A stretch of 64,000 nucleotides of DNA, taken from Pseudonocardia autotrophica. Lineage in GTDB: Bacteria > Actinomycetota > Actinomycetes > Mycobacteriales > Pseudonocardiaceae. The notes under the pieces were generated by a model, which had not been told where the DNA came from, made no database searches, and saw only the letters and a program-made list of their open reading frames with translations. Within the stretch, counting starts at the first letter, position 1, and each line of letters starts with the position of its first letter. Location: contig NZ_AP018920.1 of assembly GCF_003945385.1 (NCBI RefSeq), positions 7,182,131 to 7,246,130 of the forward strand, written 5' to 3'. A program made the translations under genes and the position numbers. This document shows positions 44,637-53,933 of the stretch, piece by piece.

Positions 44637-46891
44637 GCCGGGTCGCGGCCCTGGTCGCGATCCTGCTCGCCGCCCTCCTGACCGGCTCGGTGGCCGCGCC
44701 CGGCCCGGCGCTGGCCCAGGAGCAGCCGGACGTGGATCCGGTCCGGCTGGAGGTCGACACGATGTCGCCCCGGGTCGTCACCTCGGCCGGACCGCCCGAG
44801 CTCGTCGTCACCGGTTCGGTGACGAACACCGGCCGGGACCGGGTCGACGACCTCTCCCTGCGGGTGCAGCGCGGCCCGGCGGTCGACGGCGAGCCGGCAC
44901 TGCGCAGCGCGTTCGCCGGGGACGCCCCGGTGGACGACGCGACACCACCGTTCGCCCAGCTCGGGCCACTCGCCCCCGGCGGCTCGGTCCCGTTCCGCTA
45001 CTCGGTCCCGCTGACCGGTGACCGGGCGGCCTCGCTCGCGCTGCCGGGGCCGGGCACCTATCCGCTGCTGGTGAACCTCAACGGGACGGTGAACGGCACC
45101 CCGTCCCGGATCGCCGGGATCCGCACCGCGCTGCCGGTGTCGTCGCTGCCCGGCACGCCACCGGACCCGTCCGGGGCGGCGACCCCGGTGTCGATGCTCT
45201 ATCCGATCACCGACGCGCCCCGGCGGATCCCGCCGGTGCCGGGCCAGGTCCCGGTGCTCACCGACGACGACCTCGCGACCTCGATGGCCCCCGGCGGACG
45301 CCTGCACGGGCTGGTCGACGCGCTCGCCACCGGTGCGCCGGCCGGATCGCCGGTCCGCACCGCGCTCTGCCTGGCGATCGATCCCGAGTTGGTCGCCACC
45401 GCGGCCGCGATGAGCGGCGGCTACGAGGTCACCGTCGTGCCGGGCGGCGAGACCGCCCCCGGGCGGGGCGCCGCGGCGGCGGGCGAGTGGCTCGAGGCGC
45501 TCCGGGGCGCGGCCGCCGGCTCCTGCGTGCTGGCCCTGCCGCCTTCCGACGCCGACCTGGTCGCGCTGGTCCGTGCCGGCCAGGCCGAGCTGGCCCGCGC
45601 CACCCTCGAACAGGGTCGTGCCGCGCTCTCCGAGCAGCTGAACACCGCCGTGCTCGACGACATGGTGTGGCCCGCCGACGGCGTGCTGGACGAGCCGACC
45701 CTGGAGGCGTTCGGCGGCGGTACCCGGTTCCTGCTCTCGGCCGACGGCGTCTCGTCCGGGCAGACCTCGGGGGTCGTCCGGCTCCGCGACGGTCCGGGTG
45801 GCGGTGACCGGGCGGTGCTCGCCGATCCGCTGCTCGCCCAGGCCGCGACCGGCCCGGCCGTCGTCGAGCTGCAGGACGGCGGTGCGGGTGGACTGTCCGG
45901 TCAGGAGCTGGCCGGGGCGCTGGCGTTCCGGGCCGCGCAGGGCGAGACGGGCGGCTCGCTGCTCGTGACCCCGCCGCGCGGCTGGGCCGCCGGCCGGGAG
46001 GCCGCCGCCGGGATCATCTCCGCACTGGCCGCCCTGATCCAGGACGGCAGGCTCGCCGCGGCCGGGCTGCCCGGTCTCGCCGCCCAGGCCGATCCGGCCA
46101 CCGAGGCCACCGGGCTGTTCTATCCGGTGCAGGCCGGCGGGGCGGAGATCCCGGGGCAGGTGATCGACACGGTGGCCGACCAGGTCCGCTCGATCGAGGG
46201 CCTGCGCGGCGCGGCCGAGGCCCGGACCGGCGTCGGCGCGAGCCCGGCCGAGGTGTTCGATCCGCTGGTCCGCGGGACACTGCGGGCGGCGTCGTCGTGG
46301 TGGCGGGCCGACCCGGCGCGGGCCGAGCGGGAGGCGGCGATCGTGGCCGGGCGGATCGAGCAGATCCGCGCGTCGGTCCGGGTCGTGCAGCCGCCGAGCC
46401 CGTACTCGCTCGGGACCAGTGACGCGCCGCTGCTCATCACCGTGGCCAACGGGCTGCCGGTCACCATGAACGTCCGGGTCGTGCTCTCCAGCACCACCGG
46501 CCTGCGGGTCGCCCCGATCCCGGTCCAGGCGGTCCCACCACTGGGCCGGGTGCAGGTCAGGGTGAGCGCGCAGGTGACGCGCTCGGGCCAGTTCGGGGTG
46601 GATGCGGGCCTGCGCACCCCGGACGGAGCGGAGCTCGGGCCGGACACCCGGCTGCGGGTCCGCTCGACCGTCTACGGCACCGTCACCGTCTGGCTGACCG
46701 GCATCGCCGGCGCGTTGCTGGTGGTACTGGTGGTGCGCCGGATCGTCCGCCGGGTGCGTGCCGGGAGCGGCCCCGCCGACCCGTCCGGCGACGGTACGGG
46801 TGCCGGTCCCGGCGCCCCCGGCCCGGAGCCCTCCCGGGCGTCCGACGACGCCGGTGCACCGCCCGCACCGGACTCGATGCCCCCGCGCTGA
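44633..46891 (+). CDS. DUF6049 family secreted, membrane-anchored protein (Rv3909-like)
   Basis: A 752-residue exported protein. A signal peptide ([26 protein letters not shown]) precedes a large extracytoplasmic part of beta-rich domains ([31 protein letters not shown]) and a C-terminal membrane helix ([18 protein letters not shown]) with a basic cytoplasmic tail. It occupies the place of Rv3909/SCO3895. The family is tied by gene neighbourhood to peptidoglycan lipid II export (MurJ). In this window the murJ gene expected next is missing. Confidence 0.9.
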   Translation: MSRVAALVAILLAALLTGSVAAPGPALAQEQPDVDPVRLEVDTMSPRVVTSAGPPELVVTGSVTNTGRDRVDDLSLRVQRGPAVDGEPALRSAFAGDAPVDDATPPFAQLGPLAPGGSVPFRYSVPLTGDRAASLALPGPGTYPLLVNLNGTVNGTPSRIAGIRTALPVSSLPGTPPDPSGAATPVSMLYPITDAPRRIPPVPGQVPVLTDDDLATSMAPGGRLHGLVDALATGAPAGSPVRTALCLAIDPELVATAAAMSGGYEVTVVPGGETAPGRGAAAAGEWLEALRGAAAGSCVLALPPSDADLVALVRAGQAELARATLEQGRAALSEQLNTAVLDDMVWPADGVLDEPTLEAFGGGTRFLLSADGVSSGQTSGVVRLRDGPGGGDRAVLADPLLAQAATGPAVVELQDGGAGGLSGQELAGALAFRAAQGETGGSLLVTPPRGWAAGREAAAGIISALAALIQDGRLAAAGLPGLAAQADPATEATGLFYPVQAGGAEIPGQVIDTVADQVRSIEGLRGAAEARTGVGASPAEVFDPLVRGTLRAASSWWRADPARAEREAAIVAGRIEQIRASVRVVQPPSPYSLGTSDAPLLITVANGLPVTMNVRVVLSSTTGLRVAPIPVQAVPPLGRVQVRVSAQVTRSGQFGVDAGLRTPDGAELGPDTRLRVRSTVYGTVTVWLTGIAGALLVVLVVRRIVRRVRAGSGPADPSGDGTGAGPGAPGPEPSRASDDAGAPPAPDSMPPR

Positions 46892-47072
46892 ACGGTGCTC
46901 CGGGCACCCGGACCGGGACACACAGCGAACCAGATCGACCGTTCGTCGCACAAAGACGACTTCTGGGCGAAGACTGCCGAGGGTTCGGCAAACCTTTCCC
47001 GAACCCCGGCCGATGACTGGTCGAGAGGGTCGCGAAGGCGGTCCTCGGCTCGTCCGAGAGGGGCGGGGTGAC

Positions 47073-47078
47073 GTAGGC
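47073..47078 (+). promoter_or_regulatory. -10 hexamer TAGGCT before the pseudokinase gene
   Basis: TAGGCT lies one base before ATG 47081 and 44 bases before TTG 47123. Transcription would start a few bases inside the upstream ATG, so that ATG is unlikely to be used. Confidence 0.5.
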
Positions 47079-47122
47079 TGATGCCCGACGAGACATCAGT
47101 GCGCCAGGGGGAGGCGAAGCCG

Positions 47123-48943
47123 TTGAACGGGCAGATCGACCAGCGCGCTGCCCGGACGGAATCCCACCCGAACCCCCACTCCGACACCACCGGCACGCAC
47201 CCCTCGCTCGATCCGGTCCCTGCCGATCCAGGCCCTGTCGATCCGGTCGCTGCCGATCCGGGCGCTGCCGATCCGGGCGCTGCCGACCCGGCTGCTGTCG
47301 ATCCGGCGAGCGCCACCGGCCGCGACGACCAGGAGCGGCCGACCGGCGCCGACGCGCAGGCGACCGCCGCCCTGGTGCCCACCCAGAACCGGGCCACCGA
47401 GCGGATCCCCGCGGCGCGCGACGCCGCCGGTACCGCCGCCGGGTCGCCGCTCACCGACCGTTACGTGCTGCGCCAGCGGACCGGGGCCGATCCCGCTGCC
47501 GGCGCCGAGTTCTGGCGCGCGGAAGACACCGTGCTGCGCCGTCCGGTGGCCGTCACGCTGCTCCGCAGGCTCCCCGCCGACGATCGTTCGGACGATCCGG
47601 AGGGTTCGGCGCGAGCCGGCGAGATGATCGTCCGCGCGCTGCGGTCGGGCTGCTTCGAGCACTCCGGTACCGCCCGGCTGCTCGACGTGCTGGCCCCCGG
47701 CACACACGGGCTGCCCGCCGACGTGCTGGGCGCTGCGGTGGCCGAGTGGGTACCGGGCAGGTCACTGGCCGAGACCGTCGCCGAGGGGCCGGTCCGGGCG
47801 CAGCGGGCGGCGAAGGCCGTCGAGACGCTCGCGGCCGCCGCCACCGAGGCCCACCAGCAGGGCCTGGTGCTCGGCTGCGACCACCCGCAGCGGATCCGGA
47901 TCACCCCGGACGGCCGCGCGATCCTCGCCTTCCTGCTGCCCCGTCCGTCGGTGTCCGCCGCCGACGACGTCCGCGGGCTCGGTGGTCTGCTGTACACGCT
48001 GCTGACCCGCCGCTGGCCGCTCTCGGTCTCCGACGCCGCGCGGGCCGGTCTGGTCGCCGCGGACCGGACGCCCACGGGCCGGTTGCGCTCGCCCGCACAG
48101 CTGCGCCCCGGCGTCCCGCTGGAGCTCGACACACTGTGCATGGGGGCGCTCGGCCAGGCCGGCGAGGGCGGCCTCGGGCGGGTGCACACCGCGGCCGCGA
48201 TGCACCGGATGCTGGCCGACGTCGTCGCCGAGCACGCGGACCAGGCGTTCTTCCCGCCGGTACACGACGGCGCCCCGTCCGATCCGGACGACGTGTGGCA
48301 GGACTCCGACCGGCTGCCCGACAACCGTGACGACCCCCAGCGCCGCCGGAACCTGCGGGTCGGCCTGACCGTGCTCGCCGTCGGCGTGCTGATCGTGCTC
48401 GGCTATCTGGGAATCCAGGTGGGTGCGCTGTTCGGCGGATCGAGTGCACCACCGGTCGTGATCCCACCGGCCGCGTCGGCGCCGGTGCAGCAGGCACCGG
48501 CCGCCGTCTCCGCCCCCGTGCAGAACGTCACGGTCCAGGTCTTCGACCCGACCGGCGACGGCGACAACGCGGGCAGCGTCGACCGGGTGATCGACGGCGA
48601 CCCGTCGACGTCGTGGAGCACAAGCCGCTACTTCCAGCAGTTCCCGGCGCTCAAGCCCGGCATCGGGATCATGTCCTCGTTCGGCTCGCCGGAGCCGGTG
48701 AGCAGGTTGACGATCGGTTCGGCGAGCCCCGGCACCGTGGTCGAGGTCCGCACCGCGCCCTCGGCCGACGCGACGCTCGCACAGACCGATCTGGTCGGCA
48801 CGGTCACCCTGGCGCAGGGCGAGACCGTCGTGCCGCTGGACGGTGCCGAGCCGACCGGCCACGTGCTGCTGTGGATCACCGCGCTCGGGCCCGGCAACCA
48901 GAGCGAGATCGGCGAGATCTCGTTCGAGCGGGCCGTCCAGTAG
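47123..48943 (+). CDS. Pseudokinase-membrane-discoidin protein (C-terminal half of MviN/Rv3910), free of MurJ
   Basis: A 606-residue protein. A Pro/Ala/Asp-rich tail with 5-residue repeats leads to a kinase fold that is clearly inactive: the VAIK motif reads VAVT (Lys replaced by Thr145), and no HRD or DFG is seen. Then come a membrane helix (VGLTVLAVGVLIVLGYLGIQV), a linker, and an extracellular discoidin-like domain (VDRVIDGDPSTSWSTSRYF). In Rv3910 these parts form the C-terminal half fused to MurJ; the pseudokinase is bound by FhaA. I choose TTG 47123 because GGGGGAGG precedes it by 8 nt and the earlier ATG lies one base from a -10 hexamer. Confidence 0.82.
   Translation: MNGQIDQRAARTESHPNPHSDTTGTHPSLDPVPADPGPVDPVAADPGAADPGAADPAAVDPASATGRDDQERPTGADAQATAALVPTQNRATERIPAARDAAGTAAGSPLTDRYVLRQRTGADPAAGAEFWRAEDTVLRRPVAVTLLRRLPADDRSDDPEGSARAGEMIVRALRSGCFEHSGTARLLDVLAPGTHGLPADVLGAAVAEWVPGRSLAETVAEGPVRAQRAAKAVETLAAAATEAHQQGLVLGCDHPQRIRITPDGRAILAFLLPRPSVSAADDVRGLGGLLYTLLTRRWPLSVSDAARAGLVAADRTPTGRLRSPAQLRPGVPLELDTLCMGALGQAGEGGLGRVHTAAAMHRMLADVVAEHADQAFFPPVHDGAPSDPDDVWQDSDRLPDNRDDPQRRRNLRVGLTVLAVGVLIVLGYLGIQVGALFGGSSAPPVVIPPAASAPVQQAPAAVSAPVQNVTVQVFDPTGDGDNAGSVDRVIDGDPSTSWSTSRYFQQFPALKPGIGIMSSFGSPEPVSRLTIGSASPGTVVEVRTAPSADATLAQTDLVGTVTLAQGETVVPLDGAEPTGHVLLWITALGPGNQSEIGEISFERAVQ
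47204..47310 (+). repeat. 15-bp in-frame repeat in the pseudokinase N-terminal tail
   Basis: Units near GCTGCCGATCCGGGC recur about seven times with drift, encoding the AADPG/PVDPV pentapeptide series. Slippage would change tail length without a frameshift. Confidence 0.75.
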
Positions 48944-49018
48944 CCCCTCGGGCGGCTGCGGCGTTCGCTGCCGCAACCCGTTTCGGCCGGACGCCGGTGC
49001 CCGGCCCGGTACCGGACC

Positions 49019-49024
49019 TACCGT
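49019..49024 (+). promoter_or_regulatory. -10 hexamer TACCGT of a leaderless start
   Basis: TACCGT, 6 nt, then the GTG of sigM. Confidence 0.55.
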
Positions 49025-49030
49025 GCGCCG

Positions 49031-49546
49031 GTGACCACCGTCGATCGGTCCCCGCGGCGCACGGCGCCCGATCTGGACGAGGTGTTCCGGGCGCACGCCG
49101 ATCGGCTCTGGTCGGTGGCGCTGCGCATCCTGGGTGACCCGGGCGAGGCCGAGGACGCGGTCCAGGAGGCGTTCCTCGCCGCGCTCCGCTCGCCGCGGTT
49201 CCGGGGTGAGGCCGCCCCGGGGACGTGGCTGCACCGGATCCTGGTGAACGGCTGCATCGACCGGATCCGGGCCGGTGCCCGGCGTCGCGACCGGGACGCC
49301 GCGGTGCCGACCGTCGTCGGCGACCCGGCCGGGCCGCTGGTGACCCGGCTGGCGCTGGACGACGCCCTCGCGGCACTCCCCGTCGACCAGCGGGTGGCGG
49401 TGGTGCTGGTGGACGGGCTCGGCTACCCGGTCGCGGAGGCCGCGGTGATCTGCGGGGTGCCCGACGGAACGGTGAAGAGCCGCTGCGCGCGGGCCAGGGC
49501 CCGGCTGGCCGCGCAGCTGGGGCACCTGCGCGAGGGGGAGCGATGA
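49031..49546 (+). CDS. sigM: ECF sigma factor SigM
   Basis: A 171-residue extracytoplasmic-function sigma factor. Region 2 reads LWSVALRILGDPGEAEDAVQEAFLAALRSPRFRGEAAPGTWLHRILVNGCIDRIR, region 4 reads ALPVDQRVAVVLVDGLGYPVAEAAVICGVPDGTVKSRCARARARLA. It lies in the conserved position after the MviN-type gene and before an anti-sigma gene and trxB, as in mycobacteria. The anti-sigma gene overlaps it (ATGA). Confidence 0.92.
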   Translation: MTTVDRSPRRTAPDLDEVFRAHADRLWSVALRILGDPGEAEDAVQEAFLAALRSPRFRGEAAPGTWLHRILVNGCIDRIRAGARRRDRDAAVPTVVGDPAGPLVTRLALDDALAALPVDQRVAVVLVDGLGYPVAEAAVICGVPDGTVKSRCARARARLAAQLGHLREGER

Positions 49547-50241
49547 GCACACCACCCGAAGGTTCTCGGCAGAATGACAGGAATACTCCGAATCATTCTC
49601 CTCGGTTCGACGACAACCGATTCCCAGCTGGGGAGGAACCACGGCTCGTGCCACTCACTTGTCATTCTGACAATAATGCGGTGGAGCTGATCCGGGGCCG
49701 GCTCGGCGAGGATCTCCGCCCGGTCCCCATGCCCGACGACGTCGCCGATCGGATCCGCAGGCGACTGCACGCCGAGCTCGGGGAGCGTCCCGCCACCGTC
49801 CGGACTCCCGTACCGGCACGGCCCCGCTCCCGGCCTCGGGTCGTCCGCCTGCTCGCCGGCGCGGGCGCCGCCGCCGTCGCCGCGACGGCCGTCCTCGCCG
49901 TCCTGCCCGGCGTCCTGCGGCCCGCAGCCGACCGGCCGGATCCTGTACCGGAACCGGTCGCCGCCGACACCCCGGAGGCGCTGCGCAGCGCCGCGCCGGG
50001 CGCCGCTGGGCCGTCCGGTCCGCTCGCCGATCCGGATCATCTGCGGGCATGTCTGACCGCCGCCGGCGTCGCGGAGCCGGACGCCCCGTTGCTCGCCACC
50101 CGGCCCTATCCCGTCGGCGGAGAGCCGGGCGTACTGCTCGTCCTCGGTACCGCCGAGCTCGGCCGCCTCCGGCTGCTCGTCGTCCCGCCGGACTGCGGGC
50201 CCGGGACCGGCCGGGTGCTCCTGGAGGGCAGCGCACCCTGA
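49543..50241 (+). CDS. Putative anti-sigma-M factor (membrane protein)
   Basis: A 232-residue single-pass membrane protein cotranslated with sigM. A cytoplasmic N-terminal part with helix MPDDVADRIRRRLHAELGERP precedes one membrane helix ([21 protein letters not shown]) and an exported domain with two Cys. The HxxxCxxC zinc anti-sigma motif is not seen. The first 45 codons are unusually AT-rich (NDRNTPNHSPRFDDNRF) and carry 10-bp inverted repeats, so they may be inserted sequence; an alternative start is GTG 49648 with GGGGAGG upstream. Assigned by position (Rv3912). Confidence 0.78.
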   Translation: MSTPPEGSRQNDRNTPNHSPRFDDNRFPAGEEPRLVPLTCHSDNNAVELIRGRLGEDLRPVPMPDDVADRIRRRLHAELGERPATVRTPVPARPRSRPRVVRLLAGAGAAAVAATAVLAVLPGVLRPAADRPDPVPEPVAADTPEALRSAAPGAAGPSGPLADPDHLRACLTAAGVAEPDAPLLATRPYPVGGEPGVLLVLGTAELGRLRLLVVPPDCGPGTGRVLLEGSAP

Positions 50242-50290
50242 CCGTTGCACGTCCGATCGGTCGGGCCCCCGCTTCGCGCGCGGAGCACCG

Positions 50291-50316
50291 GGAATGCTCC
50301 TGTCTAGGATCTCGTT
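50291..50316 (+). promoter_or_regulatory. SigR/SigH-type promoter of trxB
   Basis: GGAAT (50291-50295), 18 bp, then GTT (50314-50316) exactly fits the GGAAT-N18-GTT consensus of the thiol-oxidative-stress sigma factors SigR (Streptomyces) and SigH (Mycobacterium), which drive trxBA operons. A TAGGAT hexamer (50305-50310) overlaps it and could serve a housekeeping promoter. Confidence 0.7.
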
Positions 50317-50409
50317 CGAGAGAGCAGACAGCTACGAACGCGGGGCCGACCCCCGCGAGACCCGTCATCGCGCGCCCGGCACGGGTAGCGCCAGGAGGGA
50401 TCGGTACCG

Positions 50410-51414
50410 GTGACCACCCACGACACCGTGCACAACCTGATCATCATCGGCTCCGGCCCGGCCGGTTACACCGCCGCGGTGTACGCCGCGCGGGCCCAGC
50501 TGGAGCCGCTCGTGTTCGAGGGCAGCCAGTTCGGCGGCGCGCTGATGACGACCACCGAGGTCGAGAACTACCCCGGCTTCACCGACGGGATCATGGGCCC
50601 CGAGCTCATGGAGCAGATGCGCGGCCAGGCCCAGCGCTTCGGCGCGGACCTGCGCGCGCAGGACGTCGACGAGGTCTCCCTCGAGGGTGAGATCAAGGAG
50701 GTCCGGGTCGGGAAGGAGACGTTCCGCGCCCGGGCCGTCATCCTCGCGATGGGTGCGGCACCGCGCTATCTGCACGTCCCCGGGGAGCAGGAGCTGCTCG
50801 GCCGCGGCGTCAGCTCCTGTGCCACCTGCGACGGGTTCTTCTTCCGCGACCAGAACATCGCGGTGATCGGCGGCGGCGACTCCGCCATGGAGGAGGCCAC
50901 CTTCCTCAGCCGGTTCGCCGAGACCGTCACCGTCGTCCACCGGCGCGACGAGTTCCGGGCCTCGAAGATCATGCTCGAGCGTGCCCGGAACGACCCGAAG
51001 ATGCGCTGGCGCACCAACGCCGAGGTCACCGAGGTGACCGGTGACGGCTCGGTGAAGCAGCTTCAGCTGCGCGACACGGTGACCGGCGAGACCGACTCGC
51101 TCGACGTGACCGGCATGTTCGTCGCGATCGGGCACGACCCGCGGAGCGAGCTGGTCCGCGGCCAGGTCCCGCTGGACGACGAGGGCTACGTGCAGGTGCT
51201 CGCCCGCAGCACCTACACCGACCTCCCCGGCGTCTTCGCCTGTGGCGACCTGGTGGACCACACCTACCGGCAGGCGGTCACCGCGGCCGGGTCCGGCTGC
51301 TCGGCCGCGATCGATGCCGAGCGCTGGCTGGCCGGACACCCGGTCTCGCCGGAACTGGCCGGCGGCGGCTACGGCGACGCACCCGCCGAGGAGGTCGCCC
51401 GGGCGGCGCACTGA
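50410..51414 (+). CDS. trxB: Thioredoxin reductase
   Basis: A 334-residue flavoenzyme that reduces thioredoxin with NADPH. FAD motif [18 protein letters not shown], redox-active CATCDG, NADPH motif [15 protein letters not shown] and the C-terminal [34 protein letters not shown] are all present. The GTG follows AGGAGG. Upstream is a SigR-type promoter. The trxA gene follows after 57 bases, making the standard disulfide-stress pair. Confidence 0.97.
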   Translation: MTTHDTVHNLIIIGSGPAGYTAAVYAARAQLEPLVFEGSQFGGALMTTTEVENYPGFTDGIMGPELMEQMRGQAQRFGADLRAQDVDEVSLEGEIKEVRVGKETFRARAVILAMGAAPRYLHVPGEQELLGRGVSSCATCDGFFFRDQNIAVIGGGDSAMEEATFLSRFAETVTVVHRRDEFRASKIMLERARNDPKMRWRTNAEVTEVTGDGSVKQLQLRDTVTGETDSLDVTGMFVAIGHDPRSELVRGQVPLDDEGYVQVLARSTYTDLPGVFACGDLVDHTYRQAVTAAGSGCSAAIDAERWLAGHPVSPELAGGGYGDAPAEEVARAAH

Positions 51415-51471
51415 CGCCCGGGCGACCCGCCCCACCTTCCACCCGACCCGTTCCGAACGAAGGAGAAACTC

Positions 51472-51795
51472 ATGGCCAACACGATCGACGTCACCACCGG
51501 TTCGTTCGACGAGGACGTTCTCAAGAGCGACAAGGCCGTCCTGGTCGACTTCTGGGCCACCTGGTGCGGTCCGTGCAAGATGGTCGCGCCGGTGCTCGAC
51601 GAGATCGCCGGTGAGCACGCCGAGAAGCTCACCGTCGCGAAGCTCGACATCGACGCCAACCCCGAGGTCGCCCGCGACTACCAGGTCATGTCGGTGCCGA
51701 CGATGATCCTGTTCAGTGGCGGCAAGCCGGTGAAGCAGATCGTGGGGGCGAAGCCGAAGGCCGCTCTGCTGGCGGATCTCTCCGACCACATCTGA
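51472..51795 (+). CDS. trxA: Thioredoxin
   Basis: A 107-residue thioredoxin with the active site WCGPC (VLVDFWATWCGPCKMVAPVLDEIA) and cis-Pro strand VMSVPTMILF. It reduces protein disulfides, with TrxB as partner. The ATG follows AAGGAG. Two tandem hairpins follow the stop. Confidence 0.98.
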   Translation: MANTIDVTTGSFDEDVLKSDKAVLVDFWATWCGPCKMVAPVLDEIAGEHAEKLTVAKLDIDANPEVARDYQVMSVPTMILFSGGKPVKQIVGAKPKAALLADLSDHI

Positions 51796-51801
51796 CGATC
51801 A

Positions 51802-51865
51802 TCGATGCGCCTCTAGCGCATCGAGATCACGCTGCGTGTCCCGGTTGATCACAACCGGGACACGC
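51802..51865 (+). terminator. Two tandem hairpins after trxA
   Basis: The first has 9-bp arms TCGATGCGC/GCGCATCGA with loop CTCTA (51802-51824); the second has 13-bp arms GCGTGTCCCGGTT/AACCGGGACACGC with a 6-nt loop (51834-51865). Both are perfect. Confidence 0.8.
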
Positions 51866-52000
51866 GCGTGTACGCCCCGCTGCACTACCCCGCGGCCCGG
51901 GCAGGGCACAATGGTCGTCGGCCGTCGCCCGGATCATCCGGGTGGGGACCAACCGACTACCGGCGCCGGCACGGTGCCACCGACTGCGAGCGAGGGGTGC

Positions 52001-53161
52001 ATGCAGCTGCTCCGGCGCGGGGACTTCGGTCCTGCTGTTCTCGAGGTCCGGGTGACGCTGCAGCAGCTCGGCCTGCTGCCCGAACTGCCGGCGGACGACA
52101 CGTCCCGGCATCAGTTCGACGACGCCGTGGACGGCGCGGTCCGGCTCTTCCAACAGGGCCGGGGCCTGATCACCGACGGCATCGTCGGCCCGGACACCGC
52201 CCGCGCGCTGCGCGAGGCCGGCTGGACGCTGGGTGACCGGATGCTCTCCTTCACCCTCTCCACGCCGACCACCGGTGACGACGTCGCGATGCTGCAGGAA
52301 CGGCTGCTCGAGCTGGGCTACAACTCCGGCCGTCCGAGCGGACTGTTCGACCAGCAGACCGAGAAGGCGCTGATGCGTTTCCAGCGCGACTACGGGATGG
52401 TTCCGGACGGTGTCTGCGGCCCGGAAACGCTGCGTGCGCTGCGCCAGCTGGGCCGCAAGGTCACCGGCGGCCGTCCGCACCTGCTGCGCGAGCAGGAGCT
52501 GCTGCGCCGCGCCGGGCCCCGGATGCGTGGCAAGCGGATCGTGATCGACCCGGGCCACGGTGGGAACGACCGCGGCGTCGAGGTCGCCGGCGTGACCGAG
52601 GCCGACCTGATGTGGGATCTCGCGCACCGGCTGGTCGGGCGGATGTCCGCGACCGGCATGGAGGCGCTGCTGTCCCGGCCGGAGAACGGGAACCCGCCGG
52701 ACACCGATCGCGCGGAGTTCGCGAACGACGTCGGCGCCGATCTCGTCGTGTCGCTGCACACCGACGCGAGCTTCAGCGCGAACGCCCAGGGACTGGCGAC
52801 CTACTACTTCGGCAACGGCTCCGGCACCACGTCGAACGTGGGGGAGGCACTCGCCGGTCTGATCCAGCGCGAGCTGCTCACCCGGACCTCGATGCTCGAC
52901 TGCCGCAGCCAGACCTGCACCTGGGAGCTGGTCCGCCGGACCCGGATGCCGGCGGTCCGGATCGAGACCGGTTACCTCACGCATCTGGGAGACCGTCGCA
53001 AGCTGCTCGACCCCGGTTTCCGGGATGTCGTCGCCGAGGGCATCCTCGTCGCCGTGAAACGGCTCTATCTGCTCGGCCAGGACGACCAGCCCACCGGCAC
53101 GTTCACCTTCAACGACGTACTGGCCCGCGAGTACGGCAGGGACCAGATCCGGGCCGTTTAA
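52001..53161 (+). CDS. cwlM: CwlM, amidase-like regulator of peptidoglycan synthesis
   Basis: A 386-residue protein with two N-terminal peptidoglycan-binding repeats (GDFGPAVLEVRVTLQQLGLL and GDDVAMLQERLLELGYNSGRPSG) and a C-terminal Amidase_3 domain: VIDPGHGGNDRGVEVAGVTEADLMWDLA, LVVSLHTDAS and ETGYLTHLGDRRKLLD carry the zinc and catalytic residues. The lack of a signal peptide fits mycobacterial CwlM, a cytoplasmic phosphoprotein that activates MurA. The start follows GAGGGG. It lies downstream of trxA, as in Rv3915. Confidence 0.93.
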   Translation: MQLLRRGDFGPAVLEVRVTLQQLGLLPELPADDTSRHQFDDAVDGAVRLFQQGRGLITDGIVGPDTARALREAGWTLGDRMLSFTLSTPTTGDDVAMLQERLLELGYNSGRPSGLFDQQTEKALMRFQRDYGMVPDGVCGPETLRALRQLGRKVTGGRPHLLREQELLRRAGPRMRGKRIVIDPGHGGNDRGVEVAGVTEADLMWDLAHRLVGRMSATGMEALLSRPENGNPPDTDRAEFANDVGADLVVSLHTDASFSANAQGLATYYFGNGSGTTSNVGEALAGLIQRELLTRTSMLDCRSQTCTWELVRRTRMPAVRIETGYLTHLGDRRKLLDPGFRDVVAEGILVAVKRLYLLGQDDQPTGTFTFNDVLAREYGRDQIRAV

Positions 53162-53213
53162 GCCCATTCCGAGGATTCCGGGCCCCGGACACCGGGGCAG
53201 GTCCAGAAGTCGA

Positions 53214-53251
53214 TCAGCGGCGATCTCAGAAGGCTCTGAGATCGCCGCTGA
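53214..53251. terminator. Bidirectional terminator between cwlM and the GNAT gene
   Basis: A 17-bp perfect hairpin (53214-53230 with 53235-53251, loop AGGC) between two converging genes, followed by TTTGTT. It would serve cwlM on the plus strand and the GNAT gene on the minus strand. Confidence 0.8.
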
Positions 53252-53258
53252 CGTTTGT

Positions 53259-53933
53259 TCAGTCCTGGTTCGACGCCCGGCAGTGCCCCGCGCGAACGGG
53301 CGTCTTCGTCGGGATCGGCGCCGGGGCCTGCATCGGAATCGTCACCGTGTTGAACAACTGTTCGAGAGCGGCTTCGACGTCGGACTTCCATTCGATTCCG
53401 GAACGGAGCTCCATTCGCAGCCGCGGCCAGCGGTGGTGCGGGCGGACCGTCTTGAATCCGACCGACCGGAGGAAGTCCGCCGGGACGACGCAGTCGGCCT
53501 CGGTGCCGGGGCGGGCGTCACCGAACGCCTCGACCGCACGCACGCCGCGGCGCACCAGTTCCTTGACGACGGCCTGGGCGAGTGCCCGGCCCAGCCCCTC
53601 GCCGGAGAACTCCGGCAGCACCTGCATCGTGGTGAGCAGCACCGCATCCGCGCTGACCGGACCGGTCGGCATCTCGGTGGCACGGGGCACCGAGGCGGGC
53701 GGTGCGAACAGTACGTATCCGGCGGGAGCGCCGCCGACGTAGACGACCCGGCCGCAGGATCCCCACTCGAGGAGGACCTCCGACAGCCAGGCCTCCTTCT
53801 CCAGATCGGTGGTGCCGTAACCGTCGGCCTGCTCGGCGAGCTTGGGGGAGACCTCCCAGTAGACGCAGTTCCGGCAGCGTTTCGGGAGATCACCCAGATT
53901 GTCCAGGTTGAGCGCGGCCACATGCCAGGACAC
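53259..53933 (-). CDS. GNAT-fold protein with N-terminal Cys motif (Rv3916c-like)
   Basis: A 224-residue protein. The N terminus LPKRCRNCVYWEVSPK has a CxxC pair. The acetyl-CoA loop is MQVLPEFSGEGLGRALAQAVVKEL, a standard GNAT motif. It matches in place the M. tuberculosis gene Rv3916c between cwlM and parB. GTG 53933 has GGAGG 8 nt upstream; the long upstream frame is a shadow. Substrate unknown. Confidence 0.85.
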   Translation of the reverse strand: MSWHVAALNLDNLGDLPKRCRNCVYWEVSPKLAEQADGYGTTDLEKEAWLSEVLLEWGSCGRVVYVGGAPAGYVLFAPPASVPRATEMPTGPVSADAVLLTTMQVLPEFSGEGLGRALAQAVVKELVRRGVRAVEAFGDARPGTEADCVVPADFLRSVGFKTVRPHHRWPRLRMELRSGIEWKSDVEAALEQLFNTVTIPMQAPAPIPTKTPVRAGHCRASNQD

